Of a stretch of 64,000 nucleotides of DNA, positions 29,113 through 38,815 are shown in pieces. The stretch is from positions 5,426,272 to 5,490,271 of the forward strand of contig CP073041.1 of NCBI GenBank assembly GCA_025370055.1, written 5' to 3'. A program made the translations under genes and the position numbers. The notes under the pieces are model-generated. The model did no database searches. It was given only the letters and a program-made list of their open reading frames with translations, and was not told where the DNA came from. Source of the stretch: Woronichinia naegeliana WA131 (GTDB taxonomy: Bacteria > Cyanobacteriota > Cyanobacteriia > Cyanobacteriales > Microcystaceae). Each line of letters opens with the position of its first letter. Position 1 is the stretch's first letter.

Positions 29113-30131
29113 GATTTTGAGGCTAGTCTATTTAATTGAGTAGCTGGATTTTGTCTCGTATAAACTTGGCCATCATTCCAAATAGATGTGATTTGAGTAA
29201 TGGCAGCCTTGAGAAAACCTAAAGCGTAAAATAAGCCACGCACTAGAACTTTTAAGAGAGAAGTATCCTTGTCACAAGGAGGATGTCCTAACACATGACA
29301 ATCAAATAATTTCTGATAAAGTCGCCATTGTTCTGACCAGGTTAGATTTTTAAAAGCCATTAAAAAGTGGTTATGGTAAAAAGTAAATTGATATTCTAGA
29401 GAACGGGTACTTATTTCATGACAACCGCCCGTTTCTTCTCCTAAATGAATTAGGAAAGCGTTAGGATCGTACCAAATATGGAAACCAGTTTTTCGCAACT
29501 GTAAACAAAAATCGGCTTCTTCTCGTACCGCACTGCCACGAAATCGTTCATCAAACCTCAATCCCCATTGACTAAAAATTTCCCGCCGAAAGGACATATT
29601 ACATCCTCTAGCAGAAATAACCTGTTGAGGTTGAGTGGTATGAACAAAATCTAGATAATACCAAGCAATCCCTGGATCTTGAGCTTCCGGGGGCAAGAAG
29701 TCAAGGCTATAGGAATCATTTTGATAAATTTGTTGAGCTTCCTGTAATTTCATGCGATCAAAAACCCTGCCGGCTACTGCACCAATAGCAGAATCGCGTT
29801 GATAATTAATGGCATGATTGGCAACAAATTCAGGGGTTAATTTTACGTCATCATCAATAAAAATCAGAATTTCTCCTTTTGCCTGACTCACACCATAATT
29901 TCTAGCCCCTGGCAAATTGGCCCAACTAACTCGTAACCATTGAATTTTCTTCTGTTCATGAAGGTTTGTCAGGAAGGTCGTTGTTTCTGGTTGGTGTTGG
30001 GGGGTTTGATCAATAACAATAATTTCTATCGGTTGATAATTTTGTCCCAGAATATCTTGAAGAGAAGCAACTAGAATCTCCTCCCGACCATAGGTTGGTA
30101 CAATCACAGAGATAAGGGGTTTGAAACTCAT
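29109..30131 (-). CDS. Glycosyltransferase family 2 protein
   Basis: It is 340 residues. The GT-A nucleotide-sugar region starts with ISVIVPTYGREEILVASLQ (residues 7-25), followed by LRVSWANLPGARNYGVSQAKG and the metal-binding DXD-type motif ILIFIDDDVKLTPEFVANHA near 90-110. The acceptor-side segment SARGCNMSFRREIFSQWGL and FDERFRGSAVREEADFCLQL fit the family. A hydrophobic stretch near the C-terminus (VLVRGLFYALGFLKAAITQI) may anchor it at the membrane. It follows the Wzy-like gene by 28 bp and probably adds a sugar to a surface-polysaccharide repeat unit. Confidence 0.88.
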   Translation of the reverse strand: MSFKPLISVIVPTYGREEILVASLQDILGQNYQPIEIIVIDQTPQHQPETTTFLTNLHEQKKIQWLRVSWANLPGARNYGVSQAKGEILIFIDDDVKLTPEFVANHAINYQRDSAIGAVAGRVFDRMKLQEAQQIYQNDSYSLDFLPPEAQDPGIAWYYLDFVHTTQPQQVISARGCNMSFRREIFSQWGLRFDERFRGSAVREEADFCLQLRKTGFHIWYDPNAFLIHLGEETGGCHEISTRSLEYQFTFYHNHFLMAFKNLTWSEQWRLYQKLFDCHVLGHPPCDKDTSLLKVLVRGLFYALGFLKAAITQITSIWNDGQVYTRQNPATQLNRLASKS

Positions 30132-30159
30132 AAGTTTAGGTAAAAATTTAGATAGAAAC

Positions 30160-31902
30160 TTAGGTAGATAGAGATTTTTCCTGACGGGAACGGATCAATT
30201 TTTTACGAGGTGTAAATATTTTTACGTCTGAATTTTCTATTTGCATCTTCTCTAAATCGGGTAACTTAAAAATGATACCGGCAAAAAACCAATAGTAAAC
30301 AGCCACGGGATCAGTATCTAGGGGATACCAGTAGGGAAAATAACCGATAATTAAGATGAATACCCAAAAACTTGATCCCCAACTCCGCAAATTTTTGTCT
30401 TTGAGCGATCGATAACTTTTAAAGGTTAAGATGGTTAAGTGGGTGATAAAAATCATAAATAAAAATAAGCCACCAAAACCAAGCTCGAAGAGTAGTTTGG
30501 GATGATAAGTCTCTAGAAAAAAGACAGGTCCAAAAGTACGGGTTGAATTAGTAGCAGTTCCCAATCCCTGTCCCAAAATTCCTTTGCTTTTAGCGAGAGT
30601 AAAGCTAAACTGCTGTTGGATAAAAACGTAGGGAGGAGCTTGATTCCAGCGATCCACAAAACTGTTAATGCGTTCCTGAATAAAGCTAGGGTTAAAGAAT
30701 GAGAAGCCAATGAATAAGACTAAGGGTAAAACAATAATCAAGGGTAAAAAGCGTTTAAAGTTGGCAAATTGACCCGTTAAAATTAAAAGGACAAAAATTA
30801 GAGTGGGAACTAAGGCAAGGGCTAATCGTTGGCCACAAATAACGGCATTAATGAAAACTAGGGCCATGCCTAATAACCCCATAAGCCGCCAAAATCGACT
30901 TTGTTCACAGAAAGTAACGATAAAACTAATGGCCGCATTACCGACCAGGAACCAGGCCCAGTGCCAAGGAGAAACAAAAGTTCCAGGTAAACGGATCTGT
31001 CCCTGCTCAGGACTGTAAAGGAGAGACCCTCCCACTAAACATTTCGCCTCTAAGCTTGCTTGATAAAGCTCGACTCCACTCATTCCTCTCGTTCCCACAC
31101 AATGACCTGTTTTTAGTAACCAATATTGGGCAATTCCTAGACTACAGGTGACCAGGGTAATCAAAATCAATAAACGCCCTAACCTATTTAATTTTTGCCG
31201 ATCTTCAATGAGGTAATAAGCACAAAAAATAAGTGGAACATAGCCAATTAAGACTTTTAATCCGAGTAAACCTTGAATAATGGGAATGCCGCTTTTACAG
31301 GCTCCAGTAATAAGATCACCTTGGGTATCAATGAGATAGTCACCATTAGCGTTGTGTAGTGCCTGTCCCGATGGATTGCCGAGATCACAGTCTGGAATCA
31401 GCCATTGTTGCTGTCCATTAATTAAGATCAGGGTTAAAAGGCTAAAACCAATTAATATTAGAAAAGTGGGCATAAGGGCTGGAACCACCCAAATCGGCTG
31501 TTTCTTTTGCCAACAGCGTTGCATTAATCCTCCTAGGGCAGGAAGATATAAAGCGTCTTTACTTAATTGAAAGAGAGCATTGCCATTACCAATCCAATAG
31601 GTGACAGTGCCACTAAAGGGCATATAGATCAAAAATAACCATAGGGCTGTCAGGGGATAGCAATAACTGAGCCAAATGACAGGAATCGCTAAAGCAGCGA
31701 TCGCCGCCAATAAGACACTTTTGAAAGCAGCCAAGGGAAAAGCAATGATCAATCCTACGACTAAGGCAGGAATCAGATTTTTAAAAAATTTCTGACGATT
31801 TTCTCGCTTTATTTTTTTCTGCTGTAATTGCGCCTTTAAGTTCAAAGCTGAACCTGTTTCCAAGGGGCTAGATTTGGCTTGATTGACTAAGGATTTGGGC
31901 AT
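30160..31902 (-). CDS. O-antigen ligase/polymerase-like (Wzy-C type) membrane protein
   Basis: This 580-residue protein has a basic cytoplasmic N-terminus (residues 1-42), then about 11-12 predicted membrane spans, for example ALVVGLIIAFPLAAFKSVLL and LTALWLFLIYMPFSGTVTYW. A large periplasmic stretch follows span 5 or so, and a late loop contains the GLGTATNSTRTFGPVFF region and FETYHPKLLFELGFGGLFLF, in the position of the Wzy_C/WaaL signature (conserved Arg and His). These enzymes polymerise or ligate undecaprenyl-linked glycans. The setting with two glycosyltransferases supports a role in exopolysaccharide or O-antigen. Start at 31902, 12 bp after the glmM stop. Confidence 0.8.
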   Translation of the reverse strand: MPKSLVNQAKSSPLETGSALNLKAQLQQKKIKRENRQKFFKNLIPALVVGLIIAFPLAAFKSVLLAAIAALAIPVIWLSYCYPLTALWLFLIYMPFSGTVTYWIGNGNALFQLSKDALYLPALGGLMQRCWQKKQPIWVVPALMPTFLILIGFSLLTLILINGQQQWLIPDCDLGNPSGQALHNANGDYLIDTQGDLITGACKSGIPIIQGLLGLKVLIGYVPLIFCAYYLIEDRQKLNRLGRLLILITLVTCSLGIAQYWLLKTGHCVGTRGMSGVELYQASLEAKCLVGGSLLYSPEQGQIRLPGTFVSPWHWAWFLVGNAAISFIVTFCEQSRFWRLMGLLGMALVFINAVICGQRLALALVPTLIFVLLILTGQFANFKRFLPLIIVLPLVLFIGFSFFNPSFIQERINSFVDRWNQAPPYVFIQQQFSFTLAKSKGILGQGLGTATNSTRTFGPVFFLETYHPKLLFELGFGGLFLFMIFITHLTILTFKSYRSLKDKNLRSWGSSFWVFILIIGYFPYWYPLDTDPVAVYYWFFAGIIFKLPDLEKMQIENSDVKIFTPRKKLIRSRQEKSLST

Positions 31903-31914
31903 GAAAACAGGGCC

Positions 31915-33372
31915 TCAATTGGCTAAATGAGACTGAGTAACTTGAATTAGCTGCTCTGTCCAATGCTCTGCGGTTTTTAAGCAGTTAGCTTCTACCATAA
32001 CTCGGATAAGTGGTTCTGTTCCCGATGCCCGTACCAATACCCGTCCCTGATGACCCATTGCAGCCTCGGCCGTGGCGATCGCCTGTTGGAGGGGATCACA
32101 GCTTTGCCAATGAAGACGACGTTCCCGATTTTCCACCCGCACATTGCGAAGAATTTGGGGATAGGGATGGAAACTTTCTTCTAATAAATCAGCTAATGCC
32201 AATCCTGACTGCTTTACTAAAGAGGTTAAGTGTAATGCAGCTTGTATGCCATCGCCGGAATAACTATGATGGTGGCAAATAATATGACCCGATTGTTCTC
32301 CACCCAACATCGCCCCTGTCTCCCACATAGAGGCTTGAACATGCTGATCCCCAACGGCTGTTCTGAGTAGGGTTCCTCCTAGATTTTCCCAGGCTCGCTC
32401 AAAGGCTAAATTGGCCATGACTGTACCAATAATCAAGTTATCAGGTAATTCCTGACTTTGCTTGAGAGTTTTGCCCCAAAGATAGAGAATATAATCGCCA
32501 TCCACAATTTTTCCTTTCCCGTCGATCGCCATCACCCGATCCGCATCGCCATCAAAGGCAAAGCCTAGATCAGCCTGATATTCTTTTACTGCCTGGATTA
32601 ATCCTTCTAGGTGAGTAGAGCCACAGTTCACGTTAATGCGATCTCCGTTAGCAAACTCATTTAAACAGATTACCTCGGCTCCTAATGCCCGAAAAACCTC
32701 TGGCCCCACGCCCACCGAGGCACCCCAGGCAAGATCCAATACCACCCGTAAACCCGTAAAATTCACCTGAGTGGGCAAGCTATTAATTAGAAATTCTACG
32801 TAGTGGTTGACTAAATAGGGAGCATGTAGCGTTTTTCCCCAATGACTATGGGCATCAGTCGCCAGGGCATGATGGCCTCTTAAAGCCGATTCGATTTCCT
32901 GGGAGGCAGTTTTCCCCAGTTTCAGTCCATCTTTGCTAAAAAACTTAATGCCATTGTCCTCTGGGGGATTATGGCTGGCGGAGATCATGATTCCACCGAT
33001 CGCATCCGTTTCCCTCGCTAGATAGGCAACACAGGGAGTAGGACAAAGTCCCAATTGCCAAACTTCTAACCCAGCCGAAGTCAGACCTGCTGCGATCGCC
33101 ATGGCCAACATATCACTAGAATTTCGAGAATCTTGACCAATAATGACTGGGCCTAACCCCTTCGCCTTCTGCTTGAGAATTTGACCGGCCCAAAAGCCCA
33201 AATTTAAAGCCAAAGGAGCCGTCAGTAACTCGCCCGCCTTGCCACGAATGCCATCTGTCCCGAATAAAGGCGTTTTCGGTAAAACAAATCCTTGACAGCC
33301 CCATTCTGGAAAACCCAGGGAGGATGCCCCCAATCCCAATTCATTTTCTGGCTTGACCAAAGAAATGCTCAT
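31915..33372 (-). CDS. glmM: Phosphoglucosamine mutase
   Basis: It interconverts glucosamine-6-phosphate and glucosamine-1-phosphate for UDP-GlcNAc, feeding peptidoglycan, lipid A and other glycans. The 485 residues show every hallmark: [17 protein letters not shown] near 34-50, the phosphoserine loop [20 protein letters not shown] (Ser near 133), the metal loop [17 protein letters not shown] near 273, the sugar loop GGEQSGHII near 358, and the phosphate site [16 protein letters not shown] near the C-terminus. The N-terminal 30 residues before the catalytic domain are also typical of cyanobacterial members. It is the first gene of the run with the Wzy-like protein and two glycosyltransferases. 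Confidence 0.95.
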   Translation of the reverse strand: MSISLVKPENELGLGASSLGFPEWGCQGFVLPKTPLFGTDGIRGKAGELLTAPLALNLGFWAGQILKQKAKGLGPVIIGQDSRNSSDMLAMAIAAGLTSAGLEVWQLGLCPTPCVAYLARETDAIGGIMISASHNPPEDNGIKFFSKDGLKLGKTASQEIESALRGHHALATDAHSHWGKTLHAPYLVNHYVEFLINSLPTQVNFTGLRVVLDLAWGASVGVGPEVFRALGAEVICLNEFANGDRINVNCGSTHLEGLIQAVKEYQADLGFAFDGDADRVMAIDGKGKIVDGDYILYLWGKTLKQSQELPDNLIIGTVMANLAFERAWENLGGTLLRTAVGDQHVQASMWETGAMLGGEQSGHIICHHHSYSGDGIQAALHLTSLVKQSGLALADLLEESFHPYPQILRNVRVENRERRLHWQSCDPLQQAIATAEAAMGHQGRVLVRASGTEPLIRVMVEANCLKTAEHWTEQLIQVTQSHLAN

Positions 33373-33492
33373 AAACCACCATTCCTCACACGATACACTC
33401 TAAGACTATAGCTTGATTGTTCAAATTGCAGACGTTTTAGTAACGACTTAAGTGTCTCTGCTCATCCATCTTTTTCCGAATATTAGCCTAAT

Positions 33493-33798
33493 CTACAAAC
33501 CCAAATCATTCAAACGGCGGGCCATCTCTTCCCAGGCAATATTTTGTTCTAGATATTCCGGGCGATCGGGTTGGTAAGGACTAGCCAAACGATCAACCTT
33601 GAGAATCCGATCCTCAGCAGACACTAAAGGAATCTCTGGATCAAAATGGGTCGGAGAAACTAAAGAACTTGAAAAACCCTTAAACACCAAAAGGCAATCC
33701 TCGCCGTCCTCTCGTTCTACTAGTAGTAGTAAAACTTCCCCAGGATGACGCAGGGTATATTGTTCCAAACGATTAATAGCTAAAGGTAACTGATTCAC
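33493..33798 (-). CDS. Small conserved protein of cyanobacterial type (DUF7734-like)
   Basis: It is 101 residues with no signal or membrane segment. The sequence RLEQYTLRHPGEVLLLLVER followed by EDCLLVFKGFSSSLVSPTHF and LVSAEDRILKVDRLASPY resembles a small conserved protein found across cyanobacteria and plastids; the DUF name is from memory and less certain. The GTG start overlaps the TGA of the upstream membrane-protein gene by four bases, so the two are translationally coupled. Function unknown. Confidence 0.65.
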   Translation of the reverse strand: MNQLPLAINRLEQYTLRHPGEVLLLLVEREDGEDCLLVFKGFSSSLVSPTHFDPEIPLVSAEDRILKVDRLASPYQPDRPEYLEQNIAWEEMARRLNDLGL

Positions 33799-34463
33799 TG
33801 TTCGAGGGCCGAGCGTCCTTGTTTACCTAGACGAAAAACGAGAAAATAGAGAAAATATAAAACATACGTTATCAATCCCAGCACCCCTAAAAAGCCTAAG
33901 AAGCCTGGGGAAGCATTGGCGTGCATCAATTCTTTATAACGCCAGGGAGCTTGAAACCACACTTCACAAAAGGACTTATCTAGAGCTTGAGAACCAAAAG
34001 CACAGGCTAAAAAGGGCATAATCATCACAACCCCGATTCCACAGTAAATGGTCATAGCCCAACGCCAGGTCGTGGTGACAAACTTTAAAAAAGTGGGGGG
34101 TAAATCCTTAATCTCATCATTGAGATCTACCCAAAACCATAGAGAAAGGGGAATTAAAATCTTGGCAGCAAAACCGGTCACAAAGGCGATCGGCCAACTA
34201 GGGATCATAAAATAGATCGTAATCATTAAGAGGCTGGCAACTCGCCAATAAATAATGAGTAACCGTTCGATCGCCTCCGAACTTTTAGCGAGAGACCAAA
34301 TAATTAAAATAGTGGGTATAATAACCGCAAAGAGAACCGCCAGTCGGTAATCCAGCCAGACTAAAGGACGGAACCAGAGTTTATCCATAAAATAAGAAAA
34401 TATATAATTTAAAAGTGGAGAAAGATAGACAAAAAACTGACGAGTGTTTTCAAATAGCCTCAA
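33795..34463 (-). CDS. Multi-spanning membrane protein, DUF3177-like
   Basis: It is 222 residues with about five hydrophobic spans, such as LAVLFAVIIPTILIIWSLAK, VASLLMITIYFMIPSWPIAF, WAMTIYCGIGVVMIMPFLAC and a C-terminal GFLGFLGVLGLITYVLYFLY. Two aromatic charged loops (WFWVDLNDEIKDLPPTFLKF and CEVWFQAPWRYKELMHA) are the distinctive parts. The pattern is that of a cyanobacteria-restricted membrane family whose role is not known. It precedes the small conserved gene, probably as a two-gene unit. Confidence 0.65.
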   Translation of the reverse strand: MRLFENTRQFFVYLSPLLNYIFSYFMDKLWFRPLVWLDYRLAVLFAVIIPTILIIWSLAKSSEAIERLLIIYWRVASLLMITIYFMIPSWPIAFVTGFAAKILIPLSLWFWVDLNDEIKDLPPTFLKFVTTTWRWAMTIYCGIGVVMIMPFLACAFGSQALDKSFCEVWFQAPWRYKELMHANASPGFLGFLGVLGLITYVLYFLYFLVFRLGKQGRSALEQ

Positions 34464-34552
34464 AAAGCAGTGGAAATTTTAAAATAATCTGCACTGCTTT
34501 AGAAAAGAGGACAATGACAAAGATTGCTCAACCAGGTTAAACAACCGTAAGT

Positions 34553-34777
34553 TTAATCTTCATAGAGACGACATTCCGCCGCATCTGGGTTATCGGCACA
34601 ATATTTCTCAAGGGAGTTTTGCTCAGGATGACTTACTCGTTGGTGAGCAGCTTCGGCTTGTAATTCTTCGACGATATCCCAGGCGGTCGCACATTCTGCC
34701 GCATTCGATCCGTCTGTACTGCAAACCTCTCTGGCGTGTTTCAATTCTTGCTCGATTTTTTCTTGGAGATTGCTCAT
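34553..34777 (-). CDS. CP12, Calvin-cycle regulatory protein
   Basis: It is a 74-residue redox switch that, when oxidised, ties glyceraldehyde-3-phosphate dehydrogenase and phosphoribulokinase into an inactive complex. Both cysteine pairs of canonical CP12 are present: Cys19/Cys29 and Cys60/Cys69, with the central AWDIVEELQAEAAH (residues 32-45) and the C-terminal NPDAAECRLYED that inserts into the dehydrogenase active site. Stand-alone, canonical length, intact. It is the last host gene before the 34.97-48.64 kb IS island. Upstream DNA at 34778-34963 is AT-rich spacer with no gene. Confidence 0.92.
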   Translation of the reverse strand: MSNLQEKIEQELKHAREVCSTDGSNAAECATAWDIVEELQAEAAHQRVSHPEQNSLEKYCADNPDAAECRLYED

Positions 34778-35215
34778 GATGATAATAACTGTCTAAATTT
34801 CCTAAACAGCATAAGGCTAATATATCCTAGCGGATTTAATCCTCTTTGGGTAGCAGCAATTCCAAATTCAGAATGTAGTCCAAGATACAAAAGCCTTGAA
34901 GTGCTTACGGTCAAGGGGTTTTGTATCAATATGTAGAATCAGCGTAATGCTCTATTTAGTGATTGATCAAGGGGGTGCGACCTTTAGTTGATAAAAGCTG
35001 TTGTAATCAGGGTTCTACAGGGAACCCATATTGATCAAGTTTTGCCCAAAATTGACTCCATCGTTCCTTGGTCAATACCAAAGCTCGTAGGCTCAAAATA
35101 ATTCCTGCTCCTTTTTCCTTCCATCGCATCCCTGAACAACATAATCGTTGTTTGACCAACGTCTTACAAGCTGCTTCCGTAACACCTGAACCAATCGGAT
35201 ACTTTTTCTCTAAGT

Positions 35216-36905
35216 AGGGCTTGCTGAAAAAAGCTGAAACCTTTACGGAGAAAAATAGTAGGCGAATTAAGAACCGCTAGAATGCACGAAAATAGGGTAG
35301 AATGCCTCAAAACCATTGCATTAAGAAGAGAGAAAGCAGATGTACCGAAAGCAACAGTACTCAATTGAAACACCAGAAAACTTGAAAAATCTGTTCGGCG
35401 GGCAGTTAGACGAAGAAAATCGTTGGATAGAAATGTCAAAAATGATTCTTTGGGAAGAATATGAGGAAGAATATGCAAAAAACTTCACAGAAAAAAAAGG
35501 AGCCCCAGCCAAATCATTTAGAATGGCATTAGGAGCATTAATTATCAAAGAAATTTCAGGAAAAAGTGACAGAGAAACAGTAGAACAAATAAAAGAGAAC
35601 CCTTATTTACAGTACTTTATAGGAATGGAAAGCTATAGTAGCAAAGAAGCATTTAATGCGTCAATGATGGTTCATTTTCGTAAAAAAATAGGAATGGAAT
35701 TAATAAATAAAATTAATAAAGAAATAGAAAAAAAAGCGACGGGTGTAGCGTCAGAAAAAAAAGAAAATGAAGGAAAGTTATTGTTAGATGCGACTTGTAC
35801 ACCAGCAGATATAAAATATCCAACGGATATAGGAATATTGAATGATGCCAGAGAAAAAACAGAAAAAATAATAGATAAGCTGTATGAAGAAATAAAAGAG
35901 AAAAGGAAAGAAAAGCCGAGGACTTATAGGGAAGTGGCAAGAAAAGAGTACTTAGCCATAGCAAAAAAACGTCGTGTGTCAAAAAAAGAAAGAAGAAAAG
36001 GAACAAAAAAACAACTAGGATATATAAAAAGAAACTTGTCTGATATAGAAAAAATGATAGAAGAGGGAGCAAAGTTAGAAAAACTAACGAAAAAAGAGCA
36101 AGAAGAGCTTGTAACGATAGGAAAAGTGTATGAGCAACAGTTAGAAATGTATGAAAAAAAGACAAATAAAGTAGAAAACAGAATTGTGAGTGTAAGCCAA
36201 CCTCACGTGCGTCCAATAGTGCGTGGAAAAGCGGGAAAAGCAGTAGAGTTTGGAGCTAAAATATCGGCAAGTAATGTGAATGGCTTTGTCTTCTTAGACA
36301 AATTAAGTTGGGATAATTACAACGAATCGGGAGATTTACAAGCGCGAATAGAAGAATATAAAAGGGAAACAGGATGTTATCCGGAATCGGTTCATGTGGA
36401 TAAAATCTATCGAACAAAAGCGAATCGAGCTTATTGTAAAGAAAGGGATATAAGAATGAGTGGTCCCCGATTGGGAAGACCGCCGAAAGAGGTGAGCAAA
36501 GAAAAAAAGAAAGAGGCACGCTCAGATGAAAGAGTGCGTAATGCCATTGAGGGTAAATTCGGACAGGGAAAGAGGAAATTTAGTCTTGGTCGAGTGATGG
36601 CCAAACTACCTGAGACCTCGGAAACGGTAATTGCGATGAACTTTTTGGTAATGAATCTTTCTACTCTACTTCAGAAGACAAAAAGTAAAAAGTTGTAGAG
36701 TCGTTTTTCTTGTGAAAAATGGTGTTAATTTTCCTCTCTTTTGTGAGGAGTGATTTGTGTTGACCTTTTTAGACAGAAAGGAACAATAGATTAAACAAAA
36801 TCTGTATTTTGATTTGTTTCCATAAGGATAAGTTATCTATGCTTTTTCAGTCCATACTTCCCTAACCCACATTTCTTTCGTTTTTTGACTTTTTCAGCAA
36901 GCCCT
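35216..36905 (+). mobile_element. IS5L copy 5 (1690 bp)
   Basis: Complete ends; AAGT at 35212-35215 and 36906-36909. Removing the element restores the ISKra4-3 codons seen at 58485-58500. Confidence 0.93.
35340..36698 (+). CDS. IS5/IS1182-type transposase (intact, 452 aa; copy 5)
   Basis: Identical in protein sequence to the copies at 4764 and 44763. Full-length frame, 8-A tract, intact catalytic segments and a clean target duplication make it a good candidate for an active, recently moved copy. Confidence 0.93.
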   Translation: MYRKQQYSIETPENLKNLFGGQLDEENRWIEMSKMILWEEYEEEYAKNFTEKKGAPAKSFRMALGALIIKEISGKSDRETVEQIKENPYLQYFIGMESYSSKEAFNASMMVHFRKKIGMELINKINKEIEKKATGVASEKKENEGKLLLDATCTPADIKYPTDIGILNDAREKTEKIIDKLYEEIKEKRKEKPRTYREVARKEYLAIAKKRRVSKKERRKGTKKQLGYIKRNLSDIEKMIEEGAKLEKLTKKEQEELVTIGKVYEQQLEMYEKKTNKVENRIVSVSQPHVRPIVRGKAGKAVEFGAKISASNVNGFVFLDKLSWDNYNESGDLQARIEEYKRETGCYPESVHVDKIYRTKANRAYCKERDIRMSGPRLGRPPKEVSKEKKKEARSDERVRNAIEGKFGQGKRKFSLGRVMAKLPETSETVIAMNFLVMNLSTLLQKTKSKKL

Positions 36906-38184
36906 AAGTATTCAGCATAATCCATTTGATGCTGATGATTCTCGTAATAAGTAATCGCTGCTTGTAGTTTCTCGGTAAGATTCTTAGAATGACTTTTTTC
37001 TTCTTTGACTTCTTTCATCAGATTTAGCAGTTCTCCTGCTTTTCCTTTTTCATGCTTGAGTTCTCGACAATTTTCAGTCAACCATTCTTTTTGTTTTGAC
37101 ACGGTATTCGGATGCAACGCTTCTGCCAAGGCACCTAAGTAACCAGAGGCATGATAGAAATCTAATATCTGTTCTTCCGTTTGCTTTTCTAAAAACTTCC
37201 AATTTGATTCTGCCCCGTCTGCTATCCCGACCAATGTTGCCTCTGGATAACGGTTTTTCGCTCGCTCAATTTCTCTTTCTAATCTTTCTAGAAAACTCTT
37301 TTTTCCATACTCTGGTGCCGCACCTAGATAGATTGTATGTTGACGTTCGCCTTCACTATCGTATAGGGAAACGGTTCCCACCATTGCTTCACGGTAGCCA
37401 TCCTCACACATCAGCATACAGGTTCCATCTAATCCTATTCCCACTGTTGCAATTTGGCTATCCTCCTTGGGCGGGGCATAACTCCACGCTTCTTCTTTTG
37501 CCTGTACCACACTTCCTACTGCTTCACTCAATCTTTGGATATAGGATAGCGCTACTTTTCTACCATGATTTTCTAATAAATCATTTTTCACCTCTTTGCC
37601 TGCCATCCCTGACATTTTTGAGGATACCTGTTTTGCCAATAATGGCGTTGATGTTATGATTATCCTTGCTTCTCTTTCTAAGGGGCAATACGTTTTTCCT
37701 CAAAGGTGAACGCTGATATACATGACGATTCACTATAACCTCACCATAAGGTGTTTGATATTCTTTCGGTTGCTCTCCCTTACTCTTCCAGATTTCTTCA
37801 CCGATTTTTAAGGGTGAACCATCTGTATCTAAATATTTCAAGGCTTCTTTGCTGGCGATGCAACCTACTTCGTTTAAGCCTTTTTGAATATTTATTTCTG
37901 TATCCAACATTGAACGACTGAGTTCTAATGTTAGTTCTATTTTTATCTTTGAACCCTCTACATTAATTAGTTTTGCTGTCATCATTGTTTCCTCTTTGTC
38001 ACTTTTCATCTCATGTTAACACTTTTCTTTTCCTTCATCAACTAAAGGTCACACCCTGATCAAGTTTGTTTGCAGGTTGCTGACCATTGGTGTCAACTTA
38101 AGCCAAAATGCCTACTCACAAAAGATTAGCCTAAAAGCAGGCGGAAGTAAGAGTAGGCTGAAAAAAAGGTTAGTATATAAAAAA

Positions 38185-38815
38185 GTGAGCAAAAAACAAA
38201 TGGCAAGACAACATCCTCGGAGAAAAGGAAACCCAGACTTACGTCGTAAGACAAATCAGCCAGGGGTAGAAATCCCTGAAATAACAAAAGAGTTGTTTGA
38301 ATTACTAGAACCCACAATGTTTACACCATTAAAATATTTACAGGGAACTCATGAGAAAATGATGAGAGATAGGGTGTTAAATTTACCAGTAATGGTGGCA
38401 TTAGTGTTAAGTATAGTGTATCGTCAAATAGCGGGTATAAGTGAAGCGGTAAGACTGTTAGAGGAAGAGGGATTGCTATGGGTAGCATCATTAAAAGTAA
38501 GCAAACAGGCAGTATCAAAAAGAATGATGAATGTGCCAGCCGAAATATTTGCAATATTACTAAAAGGAGTGTTAGAAAAAGCAGCCGAAAAAGGGAAGAA
38601 GCTCCAAGTAGGAGAAAAATGGGAAAAAATAAGAGAAAAGTTTAGTGCAGTGTGGATAGCAGATGGCTAAACGCTAGAGCAGATAGGGAAAAATATGAAA
38701 ATAAGTAAAGAAGAAAAGAGTAAATTGGGGGGTAAAATAATGATGGTAGTGGAAGCCTTTACCCAAAGACCCGTTACTTTATGGTACACAGAAAATGATA
38801 AATCAAATGATAAAA
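38185..38815 (+). pseudogene. IS4b copy c, 5' part only
   Basis: The left terminus CATTGGTGTCAACTTAA is at 38085 and the start codon 100 bp further in, as in copy b. The same TAA interrupts the catalytic motif (38668-38670). IS1634B cuts the element at 38815 after NDKSNDK, and the remainder of IS4b is missing on the far side. Confidence 0.88.

Larger units (their letters stand above)
35007..38009 (-). pseudogene. ISKra4-family transposase, frameshifted and split by IS5L copy 5
   Basis: orfA starts at 38009 and shifts frame at a five-A run near 37697 (see the copy at 57386). orfB then carries AKQVSSKMSGMAGKEVKND, the catalytic VGIGLDGTCMLMC and LVGIADGAESNW, and is cut by IS5L copy 5 after HQMDYAEYL. 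The tail, with PIGSGVTEAACKTLVKQRL, resumes between 35215 and 35007. Compared with the uninterrupted copy the protein is otherwise nearly identical. Confidence 0.88.
34973..38056 (-). mobile_element. ISKra4-3 copy, holding IS5L copy 5
   Basis: Ends GGGTGCGACCTTTAGTTGAT (34973) and the complement of GGGTGTGACC at 38056; 8-bp duplication TGATCAAG at 34964-34971 and 38057-38064, with one extra G on the left. Same element as 57339-58728. Confidence 0.9.

Noticed and set aside
34778-34963. Possible small gene in the spacer upstream of CP12
   Set aside because: The only open frame lacks a ribosome site and family resemblance; it runs antisense over the CP12 start.
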